45,856 bases of DNA from positions 1 through 45,856 of the forward strand of contig JALSHG010000100.1 of the NCBI GenBank assembly GCA_026982355.1. The letters run 5' to 3'. Below the pieces are notes generated by a model that was given only the letters and a program-made list of their open reading frames with translations, made no database searches and was not told where the DNA came from. Both the position numbers and the translations under genes were made by a program. Shown piece by piece: positions 8,031 through 17,131 of this stretch. The first letter of the stretch is position 1, and every line of letters starts with the position of its first letter. This stretch comes from Thermodesulfovibrio sp. Lineage in GTDB: Bacteria > Nitrospirota > Thermodesulfovibrionia > UBA6902.

Positions 8031-8079
8031 TACCTTACAGTTGCATAAAATACCGCCTGTGCACGTTTATGCAATATTA
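8031..8079 (-). repeat. Dispersed repeat copy D1, minimal inverted copy
   Basis: TACCTTACAGTTGCATAAAA at 8031 is the inverse of the family's right end, and TTTATGCAATATTAA at 8067-8080 is the inverse of the left end. Only about 20 bases separate the two ends, so the hairpin core is nearly all lost. It abuts the long copy D2. Confidence 0.6.
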
Positions 8080-8297
8080 ACCTTAATGTTGCATAAGCCG
8101 GCTGTGGAGTCCGGCGTAAAACCTTTATAAAGCGATAGGATACTGGAAATATGTCCCTGTTGCAGGACGTAACGGAGAGTGAAATTGCAAAAGATGGCAA
8201 TATGCCGTGCGGGATATGTCCTGAAGGTATCGCAGATAAAGCTTTTCCGCCGGACTCCACAGCCCGCAGGCGGTGTTTTTATGCCGCTGTTAAGGTT
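8078..8297 (+). repeat. Dispersed repeat copy D2, complete long form (reference copy)
   Basis: This complete 220-bp copy runs from AACCTTAATGTTGCATAAG to CTGTTAAGGTT. A 17-bp perfect arm pair (8100-8116 with 8248-8264) brackets the centre, and an inner GCGATA (8132-8137) pairs with TATCGC (8228-8233). The apical part holds the conserved GCAGGACGTAACGGAGAGTG block. It fills the gap between two convergent genes, ending 3 bases before the stop of the response regulator gene, so it may also act as a terminator. Confidence 0.85.
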
Positions 8298-8300
8298 GAT

Positions 8301-10007
8301 TTATACGGTCTTGGCCTGAACGATGTTGTATTCCTTGATTTTCCGGTAGATGGAACGTCGGCTTATGCCTAACAACATGGCCGCCTTTGTCTTGTTCCAT
8401 GCGCTTTTTTCGAGTGCCTGAATGACCGCCTGCGCGTCGCCGGCCTTGCCGTCATTGCGGCAGGAAATATCTTTCACATTGAAGTTCATCAGCTCAGGAG
8501 GCAGATGGTCAACGGTGATTACAGGCTGGCGGCAGAGGATGAATGCATGCTCTATCGCATGCTCCAGCTCCCTGACATTGCCCGGCCATGGATAATTCAT
8601 GAATATCTTTTTTACGTCGTCGGATACCGAACGGATTTCCTTATTGAACTTCCTGTTGAATTTTTCCAGGAAATAGTCCGTCAGGAGCGGGATATCCTCG
8701 CGGCGTTTCCTGAGCGGCGGAAGCTCTATTTTCATCACGTTGAGGCGGTAGTAGAGGTCTTCACGGAATTCGCCGCGTCTTACTTTTTCGGAAAGGTCCT
8801 GGTTAGTGGCGGTGACGACACGGACGTCGACCTTTTTCGTGGTGGAATCCCCGACCCTTTCAAATTCTTTCTCCTGCAGGACCCTCAGAAGCTCCACCTG
8901 TATCTTCGGGGATATGTCGGAGATTTCATCCAGGAATATGGTCCCTCCGTCCGCTATTTCAAAGCGGCCGACCTTGTTTCTGATCGCGCCTGTAAACGAC
9001 CCCCGTACATGTCCGAACAACTCGCTCTCAAGCAGGTTCTCCGACAGTGCTGAACAATTTACCTTGACTATCTGCTTATGGCTGCGGTTGCCTTTGAAAT
9101 GAAGGGCCTCCGCAATCAGCTCCTTGCCTGTCCCGCTCTCACCGGTGATCAGGACGGTGGTCTCAACGTCCGAGAGCAGTTCAATCAGTGAATAAATTTC
9201 CTGCATTTTCCGGCTCTTTCCTATTATCCCGTGAAACTGACGGCGTTCGTTCAGTTCGCGCTCAAGGCCGGTCAGACGCGTTTCGTCTCTGGCCACCATA
9301 ATGGCGCCAGAGAATGCGCCCTGCCGGTTTATCAGGGGGGAGGTTGTTAATGTCACCACCTGTTCCCTGCGGTTTTTCAGGCGGCACTCAAGGCCGTTTA
9401 TCTCGACCGTCTGTCTGTTCCTTACAGTCTCTGTGAGCGGGCCGAGACATTTTTTCCTGCATTTCAGCGGCAGGGCACGGAAGTTCTTTCCCGCGAAATC
9501 GGGGGCGAAGCCGCAAATCTTTTTCGCCGCTTCGTTAAACCGGAGCACCGACAGATCACTGTCCACGGTGATGATTGCATCCCTGACATTACTGAAGATT
9601 GCCTCGAGGTCGGAGCGGTATTTTTCTTTTTCGACGACTACGGCCTTGTGCTGAAGCGCGACATCAACGCAATGGAAGAGTGTCTCCTTGCGGATCGGCT
9701 TTGGAATGTAATCGAACGCGCCCAGCCGGACGGCCTCGGAAGCGGTTTCTATGTTCGGATATCCCGTAATCATGATCACGGGGCAGAGGAGATTCCTTTC
9801 CTTTATAAGCCGCAGGACATCCATGCCTGTTTTGCCCTTTAAAATGATGTCCGCAAATATCACATCGAAATCCGCGCCGGTGATGCGGTCCTCGGCTTCA
9901 TCGAAGTTGCCGGCCGTAACCACATCATAACCTTCCGCGGACAGGAATTTTTTAAATGTAAAGCGTATGCCTTCTTCGTCGTCTATTATCAGTATTCTGG
10001 CTTTCAT
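8301..10007 (-). CDS. Sigma-54-dependent response regulator (NtrC family) with PAS domain
   Basis: The 568-residue product has a receiver domain (1-120, phospho-acceptor Asp53, conserved K in PKP), a PAS domain (about 135-250), an AAA+ sigma-54 activation domain with Walker A GESGTGKE and Walker B GGTIFLDE, and a Fis-type helix-turn-helix at the C-terminus (KTKAAMLLGISRRSIYRKIK). The sigma-54 contact loop reads GSFTGA rather than GAFTGA. Such proteins, when phosphorylated, hydrolyse ATP to open promoters bound by RNA polymerase-sigma-54. The start codon overlaps the stop of the upstream histidine kinase by 4 bases, so the two form a cognate, translationally coupled pair. No sigma-54 promoter was found nearby, so targets are unknown. 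Confidence 0.92.
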   Translation of the reverse strand: MKARILIIDDEEGIRFTFKKFLSAEGYDVVTAGNFDEAEDRITGADFDVIFADIILKGKTGMDVLRLIKERNLLCPVIMITGYPNIETASEAVRLGAFDYIPKPIRKETLFHCVDVALQHKAVVVEKEKYRSDLEAIFSNVRDAIITVDSDLSVLRFNEAAKKICGFAPDFAGKNFRALPLKCRKKCLGPLTETVRNRQTVEINGLECRLKNRREQVVTLTTSPLINRQGAFSGAIMVARDETRLTGLERELNERRQFHGIIGKSRKMQEIYSLIELLSDVETTVLITGESGTGKELIAEALHFKGNRSHKQIVKVNCSALSENLLESELFGHVRGSFTGAIRNKVGRFEIADGGTIFLDEISDISPKIQVELLRVLQEKEFERVGDSTTKKVDVRVVTATNQDLSEKVRRGEFREDLYYRLNVMKIELPPLRKRREDIPLLTDYFLEKFNRKFNKEIRSVSDDVKKIFMNYPWPGNVRELEHAIEHAFILCRQPVITVDHLPPELMNFNVKDISCRNDGKAGDAQAVIQALEKSAWNKTKAAMLLGISRRSIYRKIKEYNIVQAKTV

Positions 10008-11521
10008 GTGCGACCATCCATTTCAGCCGGCAGGTCTATTATTATCTTTGTGAATTCGCCTTCAACGCTGTTGATTGCAAGCTTGCCGCCGTGTTCGGTT
10101 ATAATGCCGTGGCTTATGCTCAGCCCCAGGCCGGTTCCCACGCGGTTGGGCTTGGTTGAAAAAAACGGATTTATCACCTTGTCGATTATGTTGGAAGGTA
10201 TGCCGGTGCCCCGGTCGTGAAATATGATGCGGATATAGGGAAAGTTGTCAAACGAAACTTCTTCGCACGTTATTTCGAGTATTTTGTTCTTGTGCGTTCC
10301 GGGATATTTTTCATTCAGGGCGAACCTGGAATTGCTTATGATATTCAGAAAGACCTGCTGTATCTGCTGCGGGTGCACCGGGATCTTGATGGATTTCGAC
10401 GAGATATTGACTTTCAGGTTGATCCCGTCTTTCCGTATCTGCGCCGATGTCAGGGAAAGCATGTCCGAGAATATCTCCTGGAGGTATACATAACTCTTCT
10501 CTTCCTTTCTGATCCGGGCGAATGAAAGCAGGCTTCTGACGATGGTTGCGATCCTGTCGCCGTCTTTCATTATCCTCCTGGCCACATCGGCATCCCGGCC
10601 TTCTTTTTTGAATTCATCGATCAGTATCTGTGCGTAGTTGATGATGTTGTTTATGGGATTATTGATCTCATGCGCCACACCCGCAGCAAGCTCACCGAGT
10701 GAGGCGAGGTGCCTCGTGCGGGCGACACCGGCCTGCAGGTTTACCTTTTCGGTGATGTCCTTGCCCAGTTCTATGACGCTTTTTACTCTTCCCGAATCAT
10801 CTTTAATGGGAAATGCCCTTAAATCCCATATCTTTCCTTCGGAGGTCGATATCTCCGCTGTTTCCTCCCTGCCGGAGAGAAAACTTCTCACAGCGGGACA
10901 GTTCTCGCATGGAGATATCGTGTTGCAGCACAGGCTGTAGCAGTATTGCCCTTCCAGTTCGGGGACATTCCTCCCGAACATGTTTTTGGCGGCCTTGTTG
11001 GCCCATAATATTTTCAGACCGGGAGAAAGAAGAATCAGGTAGTCGCGGATACCGTCAAGCAGCACGTTGAATTCCTTTGAGAGGCCTTTGTGCTTGTCTT
11101 CACCCTTGCGTGACTTTCTTGCGGATGTGTTCCGCCTTCTGATTTCACGCAGTGTGAATTGTACGGCGGGCTTTTTTTGACGGCTGAAACGGGTTGCGGA
11201 TATCTCGATATCAACGGCTCTCTTCCCGCCGGCACGGAGAAGTTTTGTCTCAAAAGTGCCGGGGGCCGCACGGCCTTCTTCTGTTTTATGCAGTCTTTCT
11301 CTCACAGTCTCGCGGCCGGCATGGTGAATAAAGTCCGTCAACGGCTTTCCGGTCACCTCGCCGGGTGTTTCGGCGCCCAGGAGTTTCGCTCCTGTTTTAT
11401 TGATAAAAACGATTCGGCCTTTGCTCAGTACCCCGATGGCGACAGGGGCGGATTCCACAAGTTCCCGGTATTGTCCGCCGCTGTCGGGTGATGATTCTTT
11501 TATTCCGGGTTTACAGGCCAT
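10004..11521 (-). CDS. Soluble PAS-domain sensor histidine kinase
   Basis: The 505-residue product has no membrane segment. It contains PAS 1 (about 17-130), PAS 2 (about 150-260), a HisKA dimerisation domain with LGELAAGVAHEINNP (His284) and an HATPase domain with N, G1 (DRGTGIP) and G2 (GTGLGLSIS) boxes. PAS 2 carries a dense cysteine group (C194, C198, C199, C205, C208 in CYSLCCNTISPCENCP), which could bind a metal or respond to redox state. It phosphorylates the adjacent NtrC-type regulator by inference from the 4-base overlap. The ATG start at 11521 has no clear ribosome site, so the exact N-terminus is uncertain. The 217 bases upstream, to hslU, hold AT-rich promoter-like sequence but no firm site. 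Confidence 0.9.
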   Translation of the reverse strand: MACKPGIKESSPDSGGQYRELVESAPVAIGVLSKGRIVFINKTGAKLLGAETPGEVTGKPLTDFIHHAGRETVRERLHKTEEGRAAPGTFETKLLRAGGKRAVDIEISATRFSRQKKPAVQFTLREIRRRNTSARKSRKGEDKHKGLSKEFNVLLDGIRDYLILLSPGLKILWANKAAKNMFGRNVPELEGQYCYSLCCNTISPCENCPAVRSFLSGREETAEISTSEGKIWDLRAFPIKDDSGRVKSVIELGKDITEKVNLQAGVARTRHLASLGELAAGVAHEINNPINNIINYAQILIDEFKKEGRDADVARRIMKDGDRIATIVRSLLSFARIRKEEKSYVYLQEIFSDMLSLTSAQIRKDGINLKVNISSKSIKIPVHPQQIQQVFLNIISNSRFALNEKYPGTHKNKILEITCEEVSFDNFPYIRIIFHDRGTGIPSNIIDKVINPFFSTKPNRVGTGLGLSISHGIITEHGGKLAINSVEGEFTKIIIDLPAEMDGRT

Positions 11522-11738
11522 AAGGATTGGAATATATAAATAATCTTGCCGGATGAAACAGCCATATATGTGTTATATTATTTTACAGGAAAACTCCTTC
11601 TAAGACAATCCGTTAACAGTTGTGCTCACCTTGTGCCTCTTGCCATAGCTCCTGGTTGTAAGTATGCGGCCGGGTTGAAGGCATACGCCAAGCTGCCGGC
11701 AAAAGATGAAAGCCGGGGGGCGGTTCATTCGGAAGAGC

Positions 11739-13091
11739 TTACAGGATGTATCTGCTCAGGTCCTCATCCCTGATGATATCGCTTAGTTTATCTTTTACGT
11801 ACCCGGCGTCTATCACTATATGTTTTTCTTCCAGATCAGGGGCGTTAAACGATATATCTTCAAGGAGTTTCTCAAGGATGGTATGGAGTCTTCTTGCGCC
11901 TATGTTCTCTGTTTTCTCATTAACCATTGCCGCGGTTGATGCTATCTCGTCGATTGAGTCGTCGGTGAACTCTATCTTAACCCCCTCGGTCTCGATAAGC
12001 GCGATGTATTGCTTGATTAATGCATTCCTCGGCTCCCTCAGTATCCTGACGAATTCATCCTTGCCGAGTGCGCCGAGCTCGGACCTGATGGGGAACCTTC
12101 CCTGCAGCTCGGGGATGATGTCGGAGGGTTTCGACATGTTGAACGCCCCTGCCGCCACAAACAGTATATGATCGGTTTTTACCGGTCCGTGTTTGGTGGA
12201 AACAGTGGAGCCTTCAACGATGGGAAGCATGTCCCTCTGCACTCCTTCCCTTGAGACGTCCGGGCCGTGACTTGAGCCCTTTGAGACTATTTTGTCTATC
12301 TCGTCTATGAAGATTATCCCGTTCTGCTCGGTGCGTTCGATCGCTTCTTTCACCACCTTGTCCATGTCGATGAGCTTGTTGGCCTCTTCCTGTTGTATAA
12401 TGCGCATCGCCTCGGGAATCTTCACCTTCTTCCTCTTGGATTTTTCGGGAAGAAAGTTGCCGAGCATTTCCTTCAGATTGATTTCAAGCTCTTCCATGCC
12501 TATGTTGGATATAACACCGAACGGCACAACCCTTTCCCGTACTTCAAGGTCAATGTACCTGTTGTCGAGCTTTCCTTCCCTGAGCTGTTTTCTCAGCTTT
12601 TCGCGCGTCTCCTTGTAGTTGTCCCCGGCTTCCTCATGCCCGGGTGTTTCGGAGGCGGATATCTTCCGGGACCTCGGAGGGGGCAGCAGCAGGTTGAGTA
12701 TTTTCTCTTCGGCCATGGCCATGGCCTTTTCCTGTACCTTTTCCATGTACTCTGTCTTGACCATATTGAGGGCAAGGCCCGTGAGGTCTCTTATCATTGA
12801 TTCCACGTCCCTGCCAACATAACCCACCTCCGTGAACTTCGAGGCCTCGACTTTTATAAAAGGTGCCTGGGCAAGCTTGGCGAGCCTCCTGGCTATCTCT
12901 GTCTTGCCCACTCCGGTGGGGCCTATAAGCAGTATGTTTTTCGGCAGTATCTCGTCCTTTAATTCATTGGAGAGGTTCTGTCTCCTCCACCGGTTTCTCA
13001 GGGCGATCGCCACGGCCTTTTTTGCGCTCTGCTGGCCTATGATGTATTTATCAAGTTCTTCGACAATTTTTTTCGGTGTAAGATTATTCAT
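11739..13091 (-). CDS. hslU: ATP-dependent protease ATPase subunit HslU (ClpY)
   Basis: The 450-residue product matches HslU in length and order: an N-terminal [16 protein letters not shown] segment, Walker A GPTGVGKT (57-64), [14 protein letters not shown], an I-domain (about 110-225), Walker [11 protein letters not shown], and the sensor segment GRFPIRSEL. The C-terminus ends EDLSRYIL, the tail that inserts into HslV to open its pore. HslU hexamers unfold cytoplasmic substrates and feed them into the HslV dodecamer. The gene overlaps hslV by 8 bases and uses GAGGA within the end of hslV as its ribosome site, indicating coupling. A 3-prime terminator is not evident. Confidence 0.97.
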   Translation of the reverse strand: MNNLTPKKIVEELDKYIIGQQSAKKAVAIALRNRWRRQNLSNELKDEILPKNILLIGPTGVGKTEIARRLAKLAQAPFIKVEASKFTEVGYVGRDVESMIRDLTGLALNMVKTEYMEKVQEKAMAMAEEKILNLLLPPPRSRKISASETPGHEEAGDNYKETREKLRKQLREGKLDNRYIDLEVRERVVPFGVISNIGMEELEINLKEMLGNFLPEKSKRKKVKIPEAMRIIQQEEANKLIDMDKVVKEAIERTEQNGIIFIDEIDKIVSKGSSHGPDVSREGVQRDMLPIVEGSTVSTKHGPVKTDHILFVAAGAFNMSKPSDIIPELQGRFPIRSELGALGKDEFVRILREPRNALIKQYIALIETEGVKIEFTDDSIDEIASTAAMVNEKTENIGARRLHTILEKLLEDISFNAPDLEEKHIVIDAGYVKDKLSDIIRDEDLSRYIL

Positions 13092-13635
13092 TTAATTCCT
13101 CGATATTGATTGTTTCATTTGTATAAATGCAGATCTTTGCCGTTATTTCCATGGCTTCCTCGACAATCCTTTTCGGTTCCAGCCCTGTATGCCTTGTCAG
13201 CGCCTTTGCCGCCGCCTGTGCATAGGGACCTCCGGAGCCGATTGCCGCAATCCCGTCTTCCGGCTCGATAACATCGCCGTTGCCGGAGATGATGAAGGAA
13301 TGTCTGCTGTCTGCCACTATAAGCAGCGCCTCAAGGCGCCTGAGGATTCTGTCGGTCCGCCATTCCTTTGCAAGCTCCACGGCGGCCCTTGTTATATTGC
13401 CCCTGTATGTTTCTATCTTTTCCTCGAATTTTTCAAAGAGCGTGAAGGCATCCGCTGTTGCGCCGGCGAAGCCCGCGATGATTTTATTGTTGTACATGGT
13501 TCTGATCTTTTTTGCATTATGTTTCAGGATCGTCTGACCGAGGGTTACCTGCCCGTCGCCGGCCATGGCGACTTTTCCGTCTTTCCGCACGCACAGTATC
13601 GTGGTCCCGGTAAGTTCATCAGTTCGTGCCGACAT
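13084..13635 (-). CDS. hslV: ATP-dependent protease catalytic subunit HslV (ClpQ)
   Basis: The 183-residue product is the threonine protease partner of Hsl[24 protein letters not shown] gives the mature N-terminal Thr after removal of a roughly 10-residue propeptide; G(A)[12 protein letters not shown]-type and [13 protein letters not shown] blocks are family hallmarks (paraphrased from the translation). An upstream ATG at 13650 is in frame, but GGAG lies well placed for the ATG at 13635, which is preferred. It forms a double hexamer in the cytoplasm and degrades unfolded proteins. The order xerC-hslV-hslU is the same as the codV-clpQ-clpY order known in Bacillus. Confidence 0.95.
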   Translation of the reverse strand: MSARTDELTGTTILCVRKDGKVAMAGDGQVTLGQTILKHNAKKIRTMYNNKIIAGFAGATADAFTLFEKFEEKIETYRGNITRAAVELAKEWRTDRILRRLEALLIVADSRHSFIISGNGDVIEPEDGIAAIGSGGPYAQAAAKALTRHTGLEPKRIVEEAMEITAKICIYTNETINIEELNE

Positions 13636-13717
13636 TGTTTTTTTCTCCATTGCAAGTATCAGTCATTGATCACAGGGCAGATGCCGCTGTGCGGCAGGGA
13701 CGTATCGCCGCCGGTCC

Positions 13718-14599
13718 CTACCTCTTTTTCACCTTTGCCATGGGATGGGCCTTATCATAAACCTCTGCAAGATGAACGATATCCACATGCGTATATTTCT
13801 GGGTCGTTGAAAGAGAAGAATGCCCAAGAAGCTCCTGGATCGATCTCAGATCAGCGCCTCCATGAAGCAGATGCGTGGCAAAGGTATGCCTTAGAGTGTG
13901 AGGACTGAGATCTCCTTTAAGGTTGACCATCCTGCTGCACTGTAATAATATACGTCTTACGCTTCGCTCTGTCAACCTGCCTCCCCGGTTGTTCAGGAAC
14001 AGGGCGGATGATTTTTTTTTCAGGGAAATCCTTTCCGGAAGGTAATTCCGCATGGCGGCCATTGCCTTTGAGCCGACCGGAATTATGCGTTCTTTCCTGC
14101 CCTTGCCTTTAACCCTTATAAGTGACTCCTTGATATCGAGGTCGCTTATATCCAGTGAAGTCAGTTCGGACACCCTGAGTCCCGATGAGTAGAGAAGCTC
14201 GAGAATCGCCCTGTCCCTTGTCTCCCTGAACGAATCTCCTGCAGGTGCGTCCAGCAGGCAGAACACCTCATCCACGGAAAGAAAATGCGGCAGGCTTTTG
14301 GGGATTTTCGGGCTTGATACGAGTTTGGCCGGATTCTTTTTCACATATCCCTCCATGTAGAGGTATCTGAAAAACGACCTGACGGCGGCAAGTTTCCTTG
14401 ATATGGAAGATTTCCGGAGCTTTTTATGATGCAGGAACGCAACGAAGCTCCGGATGTCGAGATTGTCGATATCACCGGACTTCTTATCGGTAAACGAGAT
14501 GAATTCCTCGAGGTCGCGTGTGTATGCCCTTAGCGTATGCGGGGACACTCCCTGTTCAGCTTTCATGAATTCGACGAATTTGTTCAGGTGTTTTTTCAA
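13718..14599 (-). CDS. xerC: XerC-type tyrosine recombinase
   Basis: The 293-residue product has a SAM-like N-terminal core-binding domain (1-90) and a tyrosine recombinase catalytic domain. Catalytic residues are visible: Arg142 (SSGLRVSEL), Lys166 region (VKGKGRKE), His234 and Arg237 (HTLRHTFATH), His260 (LLGHSS) and Tyr269 (TQKYTHV). This is the XerC/XerD class that resolves chromosome dimers at dif, with FtsK. The xerC assignment over xerD rests on linkage to hslVU. It starts at TTG 14599 with GGAGGA 11 bases upstream. The 80-base gap to hslV holds no distinct promoter. Confidence 0.9.
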   Translation of the reverse strand: MKKHLNKFVEFMKAEQGVSPHTLRAYTRDLEEFISFTDKKSGDIDNLDIRSFVAFLHHKKLRKSSISRKLAAVRSFFRYLYMEGYVKKNPAKLVSSPKIPKSLPHFLSVDEVFCLLDAPAGDSFRETRDRAILELLYSSGLRVSELTSLDISDLDIKESLIRVKGKGRKERIIPVGSKAMAAMRNYLPERISLKKKSSALFLNNRGGRLTERSVRRILLQCSRMVNLKGDLSPHTLRHTFATHLLHGGADLRSIQELLGHSSLSTTQKYTHVDIVHLAEVYDKAHPMAKVKKR

Positions 14600-14610
14600 T
14601 TTTATTAATG

Positions 14611-14616
14611 TCCTCC
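14611..14616 (-). promoter_or_regulatory. Ribosome binding site deciding the TTG start of xerC
   Basis: GGAGGA on the minus strand lies 11 bases before TTG 14599. There is no ATG or GTG start in the frame between it and the conserved N-terminal helix, so the TTG is taken as the start. Confidence 0.6.
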
Positions 14617-14718
14617 GGTAATGTTATTGTAGTTTTTATCTGTTTATCTTTCAAGCCGTGGAAAGATGCTGACGGATGTGCCGGTTGTTGTATTTTGCCT
14701 GTCATCTGTGAAAGAATA

Positions 14719-14810
14719 TACCTTAATGCTGCATAAGCGGCAGGAGAGTCCGCCCGTAAAACTTCCGGACTTTTCCTGCCCGCGGGCGGTGTTTTTATGC
14801 CGCTGCAGGA
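14719..14810 (+). repeat. Dispersed repeat copy E, short form
   Basis: It runs from TACCTTAATGCTGCATAAG to TTTATGCCGCTGCAGGA. The central domain is missing: the left arm (GGCAGGAGAGTCCG) reaches CCGTAAAACTT and then directly the right arm (CCGGACTTTTCCTGCC). It lies between divergent xerC and the antiporter gene. Confidence 0.8.
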
Positions 14811-14866
14811 TCATCACGTTGTTTTTTTGATATGCCCCCGGCACCCCGGGAGAAGGAGAGAATTTA

Positions 14867-16231
14867 ATGGTCGGATCCTACAGCTCGGACCTGGGCGAGA
14901 CTCTTTCACTGTGGAGCACGCTGCCTTTTATCGGAATGCTGCTTTCCATAGCATTTCTGCCCCTGTTCGCCCCGAAATTCTGGCATAACCACTTCGGCAA
15001 GGTGTCTGTTTTCTGGGCGCTGGTCGTATCCATTCCCCTGTTGTCCATCTACAAGGGCGTTGCCCTTCATGATTTTCTCGAGATAGTTATCGCGGATTAC
15101 CTGCCGTTTATAATAATACTGGTTGCCCTGTATACAGTCTCCGGCAATATCCTGCTCAGGGGCACCCTGCTCGGCACACCCGCGGTCAACACCGGCATAC
15201 TTGCAATAGGAACCGCGCTTGCATCATGGATGGGGACAACCGGCGCCTCCATGCTGCTCATAAGGCCCTTTTTACGGGCGAACAGCCACAGGAAAAACAG
15301 GACCTTCATGGTGGTATTCTTTATTTTCCTGGTTTCAAACATCGGTGGTTCCCTGACCCCTCTCGGCGACCCTCCGCTGTTTCTCGGCTTCCTCAGGGGG
15401 GTTCCGTTTTTCTGGACGTTTAAACTCCTGCCCCATATGATGGTTGCCGTTATTATCCTGCTTGCGCTCTATTTTCTGATGGATAGTTACTATTACAAAA
15501 AAGAAAAAGTTGAAGACATTAAAGTCGAGAGGAAAAAGGAGCCGTTCGGAATCGAAGGCACTCATAATCTCTTTTTCCTCGCCGCCATAATCGGCGCGGT
15601 GCTGATGAGCGGAATGGCAAAGCTGGGGGAGGTCAGGATACTCGGGATTGACACTGCGGTGCAGGATTTGATACGTGATGTGCTGCTCCTGGTGATCGCG
15701 GCGCTGTCCATGATGACGACAAGAAAAGAAATCCGCGAGGGCAACGGCTTCACATGGTTTCCGATGAAGGAGGTTGCGATTCTTTTTATCGGGATATTCC
15801 TGACCATGATGCCGTGCCTCAAGATACTGCAGGCCGGTGAAAAAGGCGAACTGGCTTTCGTGATACAGTCGGTCAGGGAACCGTATCATTATTTCTGGAT
15901 CACCGGAATCCTGTCGGCTTTTCTTGACAATGCCCCAACATACCTGACCTTTTTCACCAGCCTCCTGGGAAGATTCTATCCCGGGGTGGGGGGGCAGGAG
16001 GCGATTGTCAGACTGATGAACGAACATGCGCTTTTTCTGGAGGCTGTTTCCGCAGGGGCCGTGTTTTTCGGAGCCAATACATATATAGGCAATGCCCCGA
16101 ACTTCATGGTTCGTTCAATCGCCGAGGAAACCGGCACGCGTATGCCGAGCTTTTTCGGCTATATGCTGAAATATTCCATACCCGTTCTCATACCTGTTTT
16201 TGTTATTATAACCCTGCTTTTTTATTTGTGA
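14867..16231 (+). CDS. Ion-transporter-superfamily membrane protein (NhaD/CitMHS-like antiporter)
   Basis: The 454-residue product has 11-12 hydrophobic segments with few charges. GTTGASMLLIRP, NIGGSLTPLGDPPLFLG and LDNAPTYLTFF are the re-entrant-loop motifs of the ion transporter superfamily, in particular the putative citrate/Na+:H+ (CitMHS_2-like) family. In the last part GANTYIGNAPNFMV repeats the same theme, as expected of an inverted two-fold protein. It probably moves Na+ and H+ or a small carboxylate across the inner membrane; which one is not decided by sequence. The ATG follows a strong AGAAGGAGAG site. The universal stress gene starts 9 bases after its stop, indicating an operon. 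Confidence 0.85.
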   Translation: MVGSYSSDLGETLSLWSTLPFIGMLLSIAFLPLFAPKFWHNHFGKVSVFWALVVSIPLLSIYKGVALHDFLEIVIADYLPFIIILVALYTVSGNILLRGTLLGTPAVNTGILAIGTALASWMGTTGASMLLIRPFLRANSHRKNRTFMVVFFIFLVSNIGGSLTPLGDPPLFLGFLRGVPFFWTFKLLPHMMVAVIILLALYFLMDSYYYKKEKVEDIKVERKKEPFGIEGTHNLFFLAAIIGAVLMSGMAKLGEVRILGIDTAVQDLIRDVLLLVIAALSMMTTRKEIREGNGFTWFPMKEVAILFIGIFLTMMPCLKILQAGEKGELAFVIQSVREPYHYFWITGILSAFLDNAPTYLTFFTSLLGRFYPGVGGQEAIVRLMNEHALFLEAVSAGAVFFGANTYIGNAPNFMVRSIAEETGTRMPSFFGYMLKYSIPVLIPVFVIITLLFYL

Positions 16232-16240
16232 GAGGAATAT

Positions 16241-17131
16241 ATGTCAATAGAAAAGATACTTTTTCCCACGAAATTCAGAGAGTTGGCCTTTGACGCCCTC
16301 GAGTCGCTTTTTGTTCTTAAGGAGGCCGGTCTGAGGGAGGTGCTGCTTCTGCATGTCATTCTGAGGGAAGATGTGGGTTTTGTCCCCTTCGGTGGTTATC
16401 TCAGGAAAGAAGAGGAAAGGCGGAGAGAGGAGGCGCGCATACGTTTTGAAGACTGGCAAAAGTCACTGTCTGAAAAAGGAATCGACAGCAGGATAATAAT
16501 AAATGTGGGAGAGCCTGTTCATGAGATACTCACCGTTGCTGAAAAGGAGCAGGCAGGCCTGATAGTCGTCGGCAGGAAGAAGAGGATCGATACAGAGGAT
16601 TCATTTATAGGTTCCCATACCCACAAGATTATTACACGCACCAGGATTCCGACCCTCGTGAGCAAATACATGGTGCAGTTTCAGTGGGATGATGCCACGC
16701 TCACCAAGGTGAACGGCAGCCCGTTTGAAGCTCCCCTCGTTGTTGTTGACTGGACGGAGCTTTCCGGGAAGGTGGTGGGATTTCTTTCCGGACTCTGCGG
16801 CGCCGTCAGGAAGGTCCGGGTCTTTTACAACCTTGATGCAGATACGTTGAGGGGAAGCAGTGAATCCGAAATATCCCGCCTCAAGGAAGACAGCCTCCGG
16901 AAACTCCGGAATTACTGCGGAAAGCTCGAATCATGCGGCATGGAGGCGGAGCCGCACCTCGGCGCCGGAGAGATGCTGGACGAGATCCTCCGCGTCTCAA
17001 GGGAAAGAAAGGCAAGCATGATAATGATCGGAAATACCTGCGAACAGCATTTTCTTGACAGGATGCTGCACAGGAGCATCTCCTACGAGGTGACAAGGGC
17101 GTCGGAATTGCCGGTGTTACTGGTGGGCTGA
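16241..17131 (+). CDS. Tandem universal stress protein (two UspA domains)
   Basis: The 296-residue product contains two UspA folds. The first (1-145) has the ATP-loop pattern [19 protein letters not shown]. The second (about 160-296) ends [17 protein letters not shown] and [11 protein letters not shown]. The G-x2-G-x9-G(S/T) nucleotide pattern is fair in the first and altered in the second, so ATP binding is doubtful there. It is co-transcribed with the antiporter; such pairs often have the stress protein regulating the transporter (inference). Its last 15 bases overlap the convergent GDP-fucose synthase gene. The ribosome site GAGAGGA spans the antiporter's stop codon. Confidence 0.88.
   Translation: MSIEKILFPTKFRELAFDALESLFVLKEAGLREVLLLHVILREDVGFVPFGGYLRKEEERRREEARIRFEDWQKSLSEKGIDSRIIINVGEPVHEILTVAEKEQAGLIVVGRKKRIDTEDSFIGSHTHKIITRTRIPTLVSKYMVQFQWDDATLTKVNGSPFEAPLVVVDWTELSGKVVGFLSGLCGAVRKVRVFYNLDADTLRGSSESEISRLKEDSLRKLRNYCGKLESCGMEAEPHLGAGEMLDEILRVSRERKASMIMIGNTCEQHFLDRMLHRSISYEVTRASELPVLLVG

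Noticed and set aside
8151-8372. A 73-residue protein overlapping the end of the response regulator gene
   Set aside because: It is the repeat D2 read in frame and then antisense to the Fis-type helix-turn-helix of the regulator.
11522-11738. Sigma-54 promoter or tRNA gene between the kinase and hslU
   Set aside because: No TGGCAC-N5-TTGC pattern on either strand and no cloverleaf could be drawn; the region is AT-rich near the kinase and otherwise featureless.
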